Below, piece by piece: positions 26,554 through 34,574 of a DNA stretch of 64,000 nucleotides (positions are counted from its first letter, which is position 1; each line of letters opens with the position of its first letter). Below the pieces are notes generated by a model that did no database searches, was not told the DNA's origin, and saw only the letters and a program-made list of their open reading frames with translations. The position numbers and the translations under genes were made by a program. The DNA is from Gammaproteobacteria bacterium (GTDB lineage: Bacteria; Pseudomonadota; Gammaproteobacteria; Burkholderiales; Rhodocyclaceae), in the NCBI GenBank assembly GCA_018819515.1, contig JAHJPX010000003.1, positions 124,001-188,000 on the forward strand, read 5' to 3'.

Positions 26554-27642
26554 TTATCGACGTTTCAGTTTCTTGATCAGGCGCGCCGCGAACTCGTTGA
26601 ATACCTCATCCGGGTCGGGACGCGGAGAAATGATCTCCCACGTATTGGCGCTGGTGCGGGCGAACCTGTCCTTGCAGCCATTCTTGCAGTTCGGCGTGAA
26701 GTAGAAGGTGTACGACGCGACGAGGTCGTTCTCCTTGACGCTGATGATCTTGAACTCGATCGCCGGGCCGACGAAGTAAAGGGGTACCGGCGGCTCCTTG
26801 TCGTAGCCTTTGTCATCGCGATACCGCTCGACCTTGAAGTGCTTCCGTGCGTTGTAGTCGATCAGTTCTATGATGATGTCCGTCTCGGTTAGCTGGCCGA
26901 TCCTCTTGTAATCCAGATTCTGCTGATCCAGCACCTTGCCGAACAGCGCCCGGTCGCGAACGACGAAGCCGGCCTTGGCCAGTTCCTTGTCGATCGTGTT
27001 GTACAGGACGCTGTTCAGGCGCTGGGTCTCTGCCTGCTTCTCTTGTGTTACCGCCGTGGCAGGAGCCGGCACGCGCAGAACCACCGCGGGGTTTGTCGCT
27101 GCGTGAAGTGCAACGGCGAGAGACGGCTTCTCGAAGGATTCGTCGGCCTTCGTTGAGCCGAAGAAGGTTCCGTATTCCCATTCAATCGTTGGTCCGCCGC
27201 TGCCGATCACGCCCGCAGCCATCAGAGCCACCAGGGAAATGCCGACAATGTGTTTCTTTCCGGTATTCATGTTTTTTCTCTCCCATATCAGGAACGACCC
27301 AAGAAGTACGGCGTAAAGAAGCAGGTCCAGCCAATCGAAGGTGCCAGGAACGAGTCTGGCCGCCTGGGATAATTCGCTCAGAAACGGCAACGCGAGCAGC
27401 GCGTGGAAATAGAGGCGCGGGTAGTGGTTATCGCGCAGGAAACTGGCGAAGGCGAACGCCGCCGCGCACCAGGCGGCATCGGCGAAGTGGTTCCTGAGCA
27501 GCATGTCGAACGCGCCGGAGGCAAGCAGGGGGGCGGCATTGCCGATGCCGAGAAAGTCGAACAGGTAGATGCCCGGCCGATACAGCCAGTAGACGAGCAA
27601 TCCGGCCAACAACATAAAGCACGAGGCGATGATTTTCGACAT
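26554..27642 (-). CDS. Membrane/periplasmic fusion protein of unknown function
   Basis: 362 residues that look like two proteins joined. Residues 1-120 form a four-helix membrane module (VanZ-like in layout, ending LLLYAVLLGSFLIWERKN). From Met124 (MNTGKKHIVGISLVALMAAG) there is what looks like a fresh signal anchor followed by a 200-residue soluble domain with KAGFVVRDRALFGKVLDQQN, reminiscent of CsgG-type outer-membrane assembly proteins. No stop separates them. It may be a true fusion, two genes with a lost stop, or a sequencing artefact. Confidence 0.65.
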   Translation of the reverse strand: MSKIIASCFMLLAGLLVYWLYRPGIYLFDFLGIGNAAPLLASGAFDMLLRNHFADAAWCAAAFAFASFLRDNHYPRLYFHALLALPFLSELSQAARLVPGTFDWLDLLLYAVLLGSFLIWERKNMNTGKKHIVGISLVALMAAGVIGSGGPTIEWEYGTFFGSTKADESFEKPSLAVALHAATNPAVVLRVPAPATAVTQEKQAETQRLNSVLYNTIDKELAKAGFVVRDRALFGKVLDQQNLDYKRIGQLTETDIIIELIDYNARKHFKVERYRDDKGYDKEPPVPLYFVGPAIEFKIISVKENDLVASYTFYFTPNCKNGCKDRFARTSANTWEIISPRPDPDEVFNEFAARLIKKLKRR

Positions 27643-27790
27643 GGTGGTTCGTTGCTGCGCGTGGCTGGCGGGAGCGCCGGCCGAAAAAGCAGTATGAACC
27701 CATGTCCTTCATATGGTCAAATGTTTGCGTCATGGCGGCTACCCGAACTGATGTGTGCCTCCGTGCCACCTGTAACGGCGGCGATACCGC

Positions 27791-29194
27791 TCAGGCAGCG
27801 CTTTCGCTCAGTACCTGGTCGGCCCAGATGAGCGCTTCGATGGCGATCGGGGCGTAGGTCTCGTCGTCGATGCCGCAGGCACTTAGTGCTCCGTCCAATT
27901 GGTTGACGGGAACCTCGGGATTCATTTCAAGCGTCACCAGGGTGAGGGCATCGGTGCACGGACCCGGGCGGCCGAGCAGCGCATCGCGCACGGTGGCGGG
28001 CAGCGCAGCCTTTTCGACCAGTTCGGGCAGCGGCCTGCCCAGCGCCTTGTCCAGCAGCGAGAACAGGCCGATCAGGAAAAGCTGCTCCGGCAGACTGGGA
28101 ATCGTGCCCTTGCCGGCCAGCAGTTCGAGCGTGCGGCCCCGCGTCAGCGCGCGTTCCGAAAGTACGTGTTCCTGATAGCCGGGCTTTTCGAAGTCGAACA
28201 GCAGCAGCGATGTCCAGCGGTAGAACTTGTTGCGGCCCAGATGGACAAGCGCCTCGGTGAGGTTGTCGACCGGTTTCTGCAAGCTGACCGCCGCCGAGTT
28301 GAGGTAGCGCAGCAGCTTGTACGACAGGGTGGGCTCGTTCTTCAGTTCGTTGGCGACAGCGGCAAAGCTCTGGTCCGTTCGCAGCATGTTGAGGATGGAC
28401 AGGGCTGCCGCCCGATTGATCGTGTTGCGGGTCGGCCGTAGGTTGTCGAAGTTGGCGGCGAAGGGCCCCTGGAACAGATCGAATCCGCACTTGTAACAGA
28501 GCTGGTAATCGTCGTCGCTCTGCACGTCGGCGGCGAGCAGCCTCGGCGGCGTGCCGCCATCCGTCCGGGCGGCCTTCAGTTTGCGGGCCAGCGTGCGCAG
28601 GTCGAGGCCGTTGAACGCGGTGACGTCGACCAGAACGAAATCCACTGCGGCGACCAGCGGACACTCGGCGTCGGCCGCGGCGGCTACGCGAATGCCGACG
28701 CGAAATCCCTTCTCCTGCAATCGGGCCAGTCCGGCCGTCATGGCTTCCCAGCCGCCCTGCTGCGTATGCGCGTCGAAGATGAGAACCGTGTTGTCCTGCG
28801 GCAGGCGGTCGATGGCCTCGTTGTCCAGCGATTCGATCGAGAGGCAGACCAGAGCCAGTCGGGAGCCGAGCAGGGACGCGGCGCGGTGCAGTTCGAGCCG
28901 GGTCAGCAAGGCCACGTCATAGGCGCGCGCTGCGAGTCCGCCGCGCCGGGTCATCCGCGCCTTCAGGCGCGTCACCAGCGAAAACTCGTATCCGGCCACC
29001 TGTTCGGCGCGGTTCACTATCGCGTCCCGGCGCACGAAGGAGTGGCCAGTTCCGTCGGCATTCGTGCCCAGCGTACGGGGTTCGGGCTGAACGATGTCGT
29101 CCGGGATCCGCCGCCTATCCATCGGTATGTCGACAGGTTCCGACGACTCGAACCATTGCGGGATCAGATTACGAAGAAAGCGCAGCAAGCCCAT
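27791..29194 (-). CDS. Degenerate EAL plus HDOD signalling protein
   Basis: 467-residue protein. The first half resembles an EAL-type barrel but lacks the catalytic motif. The second half is an HDOD domain (LKNEPTLSYKLLRYLNSA, LGRNKFYRWTSLLLF), the YuxH-like architecture. It probably acts in signalling without c-di-GMP hydrolysis. ATG at 29194 is preferred: AGGAGG is eight bases upstream and the protein then begins MGLLRFLRNL. Confidence 0.85.
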   Translation of the reverse strand: MGLLRFLRNLIPQWFESSEPVDIPMDRRRIPDDIVQPEPRTLGTNADGTGHSFVRRDAIVNRAEQVAGYEFSLVTRLKARMTRRGGLAARAYDVALLTRLELHRAASLLGSRLALVCLSIESLDNEAIDRLPQDNTVLIFDAHTQQGGWEAMTAGLARLQEKGFRVGIRVAAAADAECPLVAAVDFVLVDVTAFNGLDLRTLARKLKAARTDGGTPPRLLAADVQSDDDYQLCYKCGFDLFQGPFAANFDNLRPTRNTINRAAALSILNMLRTDQSFAAVANELKNEPTLSYKLLRYLNSAAVSLQKPVDNLTEALVHLGRNKFYRWTSLLLFDFEKPGYQEHVLSERALTRGRTLELLAGKGTIPSLPEQLFLIGLFSLLDKALGRPLPELVEKAALPATVRDALLGRPGPCTDALTLVTLEMNPEVPVNQLDGALSACGIDDETYAPIAIEALIWADQVLSESAA

Positions 29195-29375
29195 TCGGTA
29201 CCCTCCTGATCGCCCGGGATCATACCCGGTCAAGTCGGCAGCCGCAGTCATGAAGTCCGCTGTAGCGATATGGAATGAACCGAAAGTCATAGGCCCGATA
29301 GGACTAATCGTCGAATATTTCCCTTTGCCAGCGCTACACTTGATGCAGGACGAGTGCGAGAAAGTGGAAAGTCAG

Positions 29376-30275
29376 ATGTCCAGCGAAGCAAGTGCGGAAA
29401 GATTCAGTACTCTCATCGAATCGGCAATGAGCCGGCTCGAAGGCCGGTCGCCGGACCGCGTTGCCGCGGCTGACCGGAAAGAAAAGGAGCGGCAAGACCT
29501 CGGGCGACGGGACTATGACGCGACACTCGCCAAACGTCTGGAGCAGCTTCGCAACGCCTTGGGCACGATCAATCCCGTCATGCCGCCGGCGCAGCAGCCT
29601 GCGCTGGTAGCCGTGCCGGCGTCGCCGCCTGCAGCCGTATCCGTGCCGGCTGTGCAATGCCGTGGCATGGGTGCCGGAACCATGTTCATCGCCGCGCTGC
29701 TCTCCGCAGCGCTCGGCGCCGGTGCAATGTGGCTGGCCGTTGGCGCCAAGCCGCTGCCCGCCGCGCCGCAAACCGAAGTCGCCAGCGCGCCGAGCGTGGC
29801 TCCCGTCGCCGTACCGGTTCAGGCTGCGCCAGTCGCGGAATTCGCGCCTGCGCCGACAATAGTCTCCGAACCCGCAAGCACCGTCCCGGTGGCGCTGCCC
29901 AGCGACGACGATCAGGTCCACGAACTCATCGATGACTGGCGCTTGGCATGGGCCGACCGCGATGTCGAAGCTTACCTCGCGTGCTACAGCCCCGACTTCA
30001 CCCCGGCCAACGGCCAGACGCGCGACGCATGGGTGGAGGCGAGGCGCGAGAACATAACGACCCGCCGCTACATCGTCGTCAAGACCAACGATTTGAAGCT
30101 CGAACGGCTCGACGCGCGCCGGATGAAAGCGAGTTTTCTCCAGGACTATGAGTCCGGCCGCTACCGCGAAACCGCCCAACCCAAGACCCTGCTTCTCGTT
30201 CGCGGCGAGGCCGGATGGGAGATTGCCGGCGAATGGCAAGGCGAAGCGCCGGCCAGCGCACTCGCCAAACGCTGA
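29376..30275 (+). CDS. Membrane-anchored NTF2/Cds6-like domain protein
   Basis: About 299 residues. A charged cytoplasmic N-terminus with a short coiled coil is followed by one membrane helix (GTMFIAALLSAALGAGAMW), a Pro/Ala/Val-rich linker and a C-terminal SnoaL/NTF2-like domain (DDWRLAWADRDVEAYLACYS) of the Cds6 type often attached to L,D-transpeptidases. A cell-envelope role is likely. Start is uncertain: ATG 29376 has GGAAAG upstream; ATG 29343 is possible. Confidence 0.7.
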   Translation: MSSEASAERFSTLIESAMSRLEGRSPDRVAAADRKEKERQDLGRRDYDATLAKRLEQLRNALGTINPVMPPAQQPALVAVPASPPAAVSVPAVQCRGMGAGTMFIAALLSAALGAGAMWLAVGAKPLPAAPQTEVASAPSVAPVAVPVQAAPVAEFAPAPTIVSEPASTVPVALPSDDDQVHELIDDWRLAWADRDVEAYLACYSPDFTPANGQTRDAWVEARRENITTRRYIVVKTNDLKLERLDARRMKASFLQDYESGRYRETAQPKTLLLVRGEAGWEIAGEWQGEAPASALAKR

Positions 30276-30292
30276 GCAAGCCTGCGTCGCAA

Positions 30293-30316
30293 GAAAGTCA
30301 GGCGTGGCGATACGCC
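30293..30316 (-). repeat. Dispersed repeat copy 3' of tetR remnant
   Basis: GAAAGTCAGGC then GTGGCGATACGCC. It is a direct repeat of the copy at 30618; together they bracket the truncated tetR. Confidence 0.85.
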
Positions 30317-30324
30317 GACTGTGA

Positions 30325-30552
30325 TCAGTAGAGTGGCGCCGGCAGGAACACCGTTTCGGTGAACCGCGCCGCCGCCTCGACGGCTGCCACCTGCAATTCC
30401 TCGCGCGAACCGAAGTGCGCAAACAGGCCGCTCCTCGACAAGCCCGTCCGCACGGACAGTGAGCCGATCGACAACGACTCGAAGCCGGCCTCGCTGGCTT
30501 GCACCAGCACCGCATCGAGAATCGCCGCGCGTATTTCTTCACCTTTGCCCAT
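30325..30552 (-). pseudogene. Truncated TetR-family regulator
   Basis: 75 codons encode a complete TetR N-terminal helix-turn-helix (VRTGLSRSGLFAHFGSREEL) and then stop at PAPLY, losing the roughly 120-residue ligand domain. Nine bases beyond the stop lies a dispersed repeat. Probably a pseudogene, though a short DNA-binding protein could still be made. Confidence 0.75.
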
Positions 30553-30897
30553 GACGCCACGATGCGAACGAATGTGCGATTGGTCAACCGGTTTTTGGGT
30601 CAGGCAGGCGTGAAACGGAAAGTCAGCCGTGGCGACACGCCACTCGCGCCTGGGTGCGGTAAATCGTGGCGAGCGTCGGATTGCTGCCTGTACGATGACA
30701 ACTGCGTAGAATGTTGACCGCCTTGCTTGCCTAAGACCAGCGCATCATCCAGTGACTCACAAGGGGGTGATCGCGAAGTGGAGTTTCGTTTGGTTGGTCC
30801 GAACCATCGATCAGGGCGCGAACGCGTCGAAGCGGCTCGATCGGGATGTAGCTGTCGGTGCGGGTATTGGTCGTTCAATTTATCAGGGAGAACAATA
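30553..30897. other. Gap upstream of the ankyrin lipoprotein gene
   Basis: 345 bp with no credible gene. It holds one dispersed repeat (30618-30643) and presumably the lipoprotein promoter; TAGAAT near 30710 is a possible -10. Nothing else is clear. Confidence 0.4.
30618..30643 (-). repeat. Dispersed repeat copy 5' of tetR remnant
   Basis: GAAAGTCAGCC then GTGGCGACACGCCAC, full hairpin. Same orientation as 30293-30316. Confidence 0.9.
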
Positions 30898-32181
30898 GTG
30901 AATGGGAGAACCGTATCAGGTGATGCAGGCCGCTCTTCGTTCGGTGGTTTTTTGTTCGTTATTGCATTGGCGGCGCTGGCCTCTGGATGCGCATCGGTAG
31001 GCGAGCACTTTCAAGAAGCTTTGAATAGCGGCGATACGCAGAAGGCCCGCGACATTCTCGAATCGTATCCAAAATTCACGGCATACGATGCCCTGTGTCA
31101 GGCAATCAGAAGCGGCCAGCAGGATATGATTGAAATGCTTGTCGCCCATCATGCCAATGTGAACGTCTGCGTGACCAGCAAAACCGTAAAAAAGGAATCC
31201 GACGCCAACGGTCGTTTCGCCCATGAGATACGGAGACCTCTGCTGATTGCGGCAGAGCGGGGCGACTTGGGCACGATCAGGTTGTTGGTCGACAATGCCG
31301 CCCATCTTGTCTTCAAGGACGAGGATGGTGAGACGGTTGTGCACTCCGCGGTCAGGAGCGGGAAAAAAGATGTCGTCGACTTCTTTCTTTCGTCCAAATG
31401 CGCCATCGATGCCAAGCGCAAGGAAGGCTGGACCCCGCTGCGGATTGCGGTGGACAGGGCAGACGTCGAGATGGTCAAGTTGCTGGTTGCAAATCATGCC
31501 GACGTCGAGGTTGCCGATGCCGCCGGCGTGACGCCCTTGGCTGCGGCGGAAACGGCGGGGAACGCCGAGTTGGTGAACGTTCTCCGCGCGGCACAGCAGG
31601 CGCAGGCCATCGAAGCACAACAACGTTTGGAGAGCCAATGGCAGGAAGCAAAGGCGGCTAATTCAATCCAGGCCATGGAGGGCTTCATAAAAGAACATCC
31701 AACATCGGCGCATCTGGACGAGGCGCACGCGAAGCTGGCGTCGCTCAAGGCCGAGCAGGAACGTCCTCTGGCAGAGCGGCTTGAAAAGGCGTTAACCGCG
31801 AAGCCATTATCGACAATCCGCGTCACGTCGGGCGACAACGTAAGAAAGATGCAATCCCGGTTCAACGATCCCAGCGAATGGCGGAAGCTGGGAATAGTGC
31901 GTCTTTCTGCCTGGGCTCCGGAGCGCAAGAAGTGGGTTCCGCTTGACAATAGGTTGTTCGCGATCGTTCGGATGGAGGACATGCCGCGTAGTCCCGACAA
32001 TGTCATCGCGCATGGTTCGCACGGCGAGGAAGTCGAAGTCGGCTACGTATACCATTCGTATCAGGGCGCCATGACGCTCGTGATACCGTACAGCATCACG
32101 CCCTGTGAACTGGAATTTCGGGGACTCCTGAACTATGGTCGCGTCCACTTTTCGGGAAAGAATCGCCGGACCAGACAATAG
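30898..32181 (+). CDS. Ankyrin-repeat lipoprotein
   Basis: 427-residue predicted lipoprotein. The N-terminal hydrophobic segment ends in the lipobox ASGC near residue 33. About four to five ankyrin repeats follow (LLIAAERGDLGTIRLLVDN, GWTPLRIAVDRADVEMVKLL), then a coiled coil rich in Ala/Glu/Gln and a C-terminal domain of unknown fold. Start is GTG at 30898 with CAGGGAG seven bases upstream; the frame upstream of it lacks signals. Protein-protein interaction in the envelope is the likely role. Confidence 0.85.
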   Translation: MNGRTVSGDAGRSSFGGFLFVIALAALASGCASVGEHFQEALNSGDTQKARDILESYPKFTAYDALCQAIRSGQQDMIEMLVAHHANVNVCVTSKTVKKESDANGRFAHEIRRPLLIAAERGDLGTIRLLVDNAAHLVFKDEDGETVVHSAVRSGKKDVVDFFLSSKCAIDAKRKEGWTPLRIAVDRADVEMVKLLVANHADVEVADAAGVTPLAAAETAGNAELVNVLRAAQQAQAIEAQQRLESQWQEAKAANSIQAMEGFIKEHPTSAHLDEAHAKLASLKAEQERPLAERLEKALTAKPLSTIRVTSGDNVRKMQSRFNDPSEWRKLGIVRLSAWAPERKKWVPLDNRLFAIVRMEDMPRSPDNVIAHGSHGEEVEVGYVYHSYQGAMTLVIPYSITPCELEFRGLLNYGRVHFSGKNRRTRQ

Positions 32182-32224
32182 TCGGGAATGACCGGGATCG
32201 GTCCCGGGGGGTTCCGGGGGTCAG

Positions 32225-32260
32225 GGAGTCATTTGCCAGTTCAGGAAGGCAAATGACTCC
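32225..32260. terminator. Strong palindrome after the ankyrin gene
   Basis: GGAGTCATTTGCC and GGCAAATGACTCC form a 13-bp perfect stem with a 10-base loop. No T-tract follows, so it may be a different mobile palindrome rather than a simple terminator. One copy in this window. Confidence 0.5.
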
Positions 32261-32338
32261 GCTCCGTTGGCGCCGCGCCTGAGCCGCGGCGTACCGATTG
32301 TGTATATTAGTGCCGTCTAATGCACGCGGAGGTTCATC

Positions 32339-32728
32339 ATGATCGTTTCCCACGTACTCGACGGCGCCAGAATCCAGACCCGGATCGACGACAAGTTCGT
32401 CATCGACTCCGACCAGCCGAAGCCCTACGGCGAAGACAGCGCGCCCGCGCCCTACGACATCTTCCTGACCGGCGTCGCGGCCTGCACGGCCTACTTCGCG
32501 CAGGTTTACTGCCGCAAGTGGAAATTGCCTCACGCCGGCATCAGCGTCGAACTGGAGCCGGTCTTCAATGCCGCGCATCAACTGACGAACCTCAAGCTGC
32601 GCGTTCGCGTGCCGGCCAGCTTCCCGAAGGACCACATCGCCGGCCTGCTGCGCAACGCCGCCGCCTGCCCCGTCAAGAAAGCCCTCGAATCCTCGCCGGA
32701 GATATCGGTCGAAGCGATGGAGAGTTGA
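32339..32728 (+). CDS. OsmC-family peroxiredoxin-like protein
   Basis: 129-residue OsmC/Ohr-fold protein. Two cysteines fit the redox pair of the family: VAACTAYF and AACPVKKAL. It likely reduces organic hydroperoxides. Single gene with GGAGG-like SD (GCGGAGG) upstream; a dispersed composite repeat follows 28 bases after the stop. Confidence 0.85.
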   Translation: MIVSHVLDGARIQTRIDDKFVIDSDQPKPYGEDSAPAPYDIFLTGVAACTAYFAQVYCRKWKLPHAGISVELEPVFNAAHQLTNLKLRVRVPASFPKDHIAGLLRNAAACPVKKALESSPEISVEAMES

Positions 32729-32756
32729 ACAACGCGCTGGCGGACGGCAGGCATAT

Positions 32757-32849
32757 AGTGTGGCGCTTCGTTGCATCCCTCGCCGCGCTCGGGATTACCG
32801 CTTCATGGCGCCCTGTGTCCTCCGGAAAAGTCAGCCGTGGTGGGACGCC
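32757..32849 (-). repeat. 93-bp composite repeat, copy A
   Basis: Starts AGTGTGG, contains CATCCCTCGCCGCGCTCGGG and ACCGCTTCATGGCGCCCTG, and ends with the short dispersed repeat (AAAAGTCAGCC, GTGGTGGGACGCC; 32825-32849). It differs from copy B (33761) at about 8 of 93 positions with no gaps. Confidence 0.9.
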
Positions 32850-32903
32850 GACCACGGCAAAATCGATCCGGGCTTGGCCCGCTTGACTTAAGGAGACACC
32901 GAA

Positions 32904-33098
32904 ATGACAAGCATCGAACAACTGGAACTCGACAAGCATCGCCATCAGATATTCACCGACGTGAAAAAACTGGTCGAAAAGTACCGCGCCATATTCGATT
33001 GGGACGTGACCGAGATCGACCAGCCAGCCGCCGACAAGCTGATCCTGGCGGAAATGCACAAGGCGCTGGACAAGGTCGAGGCGGAACTGCTCGGCTAG
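32904..33098 (+). CDS. Small helical protein of unknown function
   Basis: 64-residue charged, predicted helical protein (MTSIEQLELDKHRHQ...). Start supported by AAGGAG. Not recognised. It lies between the two composite repeats, so it belongs to the accessory segment between nifE and nifN. Confidence 0.6.
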   Translation: MTSIEQLELDKHRHQIFTDVKKLVEKYRAIFDWDVTEIDQPAADKLILAEMHKALDKVEAELLG

Positions 33099-33218
33099 CG
33101 GCGGAATCCGGCGGCGGCCGGATGCTCGCAGGGCTCGGACAGAATTGCCCGTTCGGCAACGCAAACGGCTTCGAACCCCTGGCGCTCCCGCTTCGCAAAC
33201 CCGGGGCACACGTTCCGT

Positions 33219-33695
33219 TCACGGTTTCAGATCGAGCACGGGCGTGTCCGGAAAGGCGTCGATGTCGTCGATCTCGATGACGTTGTCGCGAACCGACAGG
33301 ACCCTCACCTCCGAAAGCGCGATCAGGTTGGGCCGGACAGGCGCGCGCGTCGCGAACACGCCGCGCAGCGGCCGCGCCGGATCGCCGCGCGGATGCACCT
33401 GGAGGATGGCGCGCCTGTCCGGCGTGTCGTTGCGGTCGAACCAGTACAGTACCCACAGGCTGGACAGGTCTGCGACCCCGAGCAGCGCCGGCTGGTAGCG
33501 CGGCTCGACGACGATGAAGGTCTTGCCGTCGTGCTTGCGCACCCAGCCGATCGGCGACATCGTGAAGGTCGGCGCGGCCGCCGACGCACTTGCGTCCCTG
33601 GTCTGCGCGAATGCGGCAGAGCCCGGAGCCGCTGCGCACAGCGCACAAGCGGCGGTAGCGAGGAGGCGGACGCGAATGTTTCCCGGCTTGGACAT
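33219..33695 (-). CDS. Exported TsaA/TrmO-like domain protein
   Basis: 158 residues. A clear signal peptide (about 1-32, ending GSAAFAQ) precedes a TsaA (UPF0066) beta-barrel domain: MSPIGWVRK, LWVLYWFDRN, VHPRGDPARPLRGVFATRAPVRPN and the family ending TPVLDLKP. TrmO enzymes with this fold methylate tRNA in the cytoplasm, so an exported version cannot have that role and may bind another ligand. The ATG at 33695 has GGGAG six bases upstream. Confidence 0.8.
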   Translation of the reverse strand: MSKPGNIRVRLLATAACALCAAAPGSAAFAQTRDASASAAAPTFTMSPIGWVRKHDGKTFIVVEPRYQPALLGVADLSSLWVLYWFDRNDTPDRRAILQVHPRGDPARPLRGVFATRAPVRPNLIALSEVRVLSVRDNVIEIDDIDAFPDTPVLDLKP

Positions 33696-33997
33696 CGTGA
33701 ACTCCCTGTCGGTCGCGAACCAGATGAACTCTACCAGCGTCGGCACAACGACTCGCGAAAAGTGTGGAACTTCGTTCCATCCCTCGCCGCGCTCGGGATC
33801 ACCGCTTCATGGCGCCCTGCGCCCTCCGGAAAAGTCAGCCGTGGCGAGACGCCTCGCTGCAGAGAGAAATCGTGGTCCGTCCCGGAATGTCCCTTTCAAA
33901 TCTGTCCGTGAAACCGGGGATAACTCACCCTGGCCCGTTTGATTCCGTTTGATTTCCGGAATATCGCTGGCCCATCCCGGAGTATCCACCGCTGTCG
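33696..33997. other. Gap with composite repeat copy B
   Basis: 302 bp without a gene. It contains the 93-bp repeat (33761-33853). The remainder becomes AT-richer toward 33997. Confidence 0.5.
33761..33853 (-). repeat. 93-bp composite repeat, copy B
   Basis: Same unit as 32757-32849, same orientation, 1,004 bp away. Ends with the short repeat GAAAAGTCAGCC then GTGGCGAGACGCC (33829-33853). Confidence 0.9.
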
Positions 33998-34333
33998 TTA
34001 CTCGCGGGGTTTCTCGATCAGTGTTGGCAAGAACGAGAGAAAGATGTGGAACGCAAGAAACAACATAGGAAGAGCGAAGGATTGGAAGATCGAGAACTTT
34101 GAATCGGTTACTTCCTGTAACACGCCATTCGTTGTCTCCAGTGGAAGTCGTTTCGTCAATAGATCAAGAATAGCCACGACTGCCAAGTTCCACCCGTTCA
34201 TAAAAGCAACGGCGGTGACGATTGCGGCAGTAATTAGCCCATAGATCCTTGAGTACGCTTCCGGATGCCTGTAGGCAAGAAACGCAAGCCCACCTAATGC
34301 TGCCGCTGCCAATGAGTACAGGAAATTTTCCAT
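33998..34333 (-). CDS. Small membrane protein of unknown function
   Basis: 111 residues with about three transmembrane helices (LYSLAAAALGGLAFLAY, GLITAAIVTAVAFMNGW, LPMLFLAFHIFLSFLPTL). The ATG at 34333 follows GGGAACG. Codon use and composition look more AT-rich than the neighbours, suggesting acquisition. No family recognised. Confidence 0.6.
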   Translation of the reverse strand: MENFLYSLAAAALGGLAFLAYRHPEAYSRIYGLITAAIVTAVAFMNGWNLAVVAILDLLTKRLPLETTNGVLQEVTDSKFSIFQSFALPMLFLAFHIFLSFLPTLIEKPRE

Positions 34334-34460
34334 GACGTTCCCAAGCACTTGATCGTTCGTGTTTTAGCTAGTCCGTAGCGGTACATAGCGGCTTCAAATT
34401 GCAATGATGCCATTGTAGTGATCCCTGCTGCTCGGAAGTCACTTTGCGTCGTACGTTCAA

Positions 34461-34476
34461 TGTCGGCTTTCCTACA
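34461..34476. promoter_or_regulatory. NifA upstream activator sequence for nifN
   Basis: TGT-CGGCTTTCCT-ACA, perfect TGT-N10-ACA, about 80 bp before the predicted start of transcription. Confidence 0.8.
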
Positions 34477-34520
34477 AGCCTAGTCTCCGCCAACCCATTG
34501 AACCATAAGTAATTCCGCGC

Positions 34521-34536
34521 TGGCATGGCCATTGCA
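34521..34536 (+). promoter_or_regulatory. Sigma54 promoter of the nifN operon
   Basis: TGGCATGGCCATTGCA matches the -24/-12 consensus with correct spacing; +1 is predicted near 34547, 28 bases before the nifN ATG. Confidence 0.88.
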
Positions 34537-34574
34537 ATGGGACGGGTGTCTACCAATTGCAGGCGCCCAATGCC

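Noticed and set aside
29455..29475. Extra repeat copy in the Cds6-like gene (GCGTTGCCGCGGCTGACC)
   Set aside because: Too many mismatches and no AAAGT head; likely chance similarity in GC-rich coding DNA.
34390..34420. Sigma54-like sequence on the minus strand near the small membrane gene
   Set aside because: The TGG and TTGC elements are too close together for a -24/-12 promoter.
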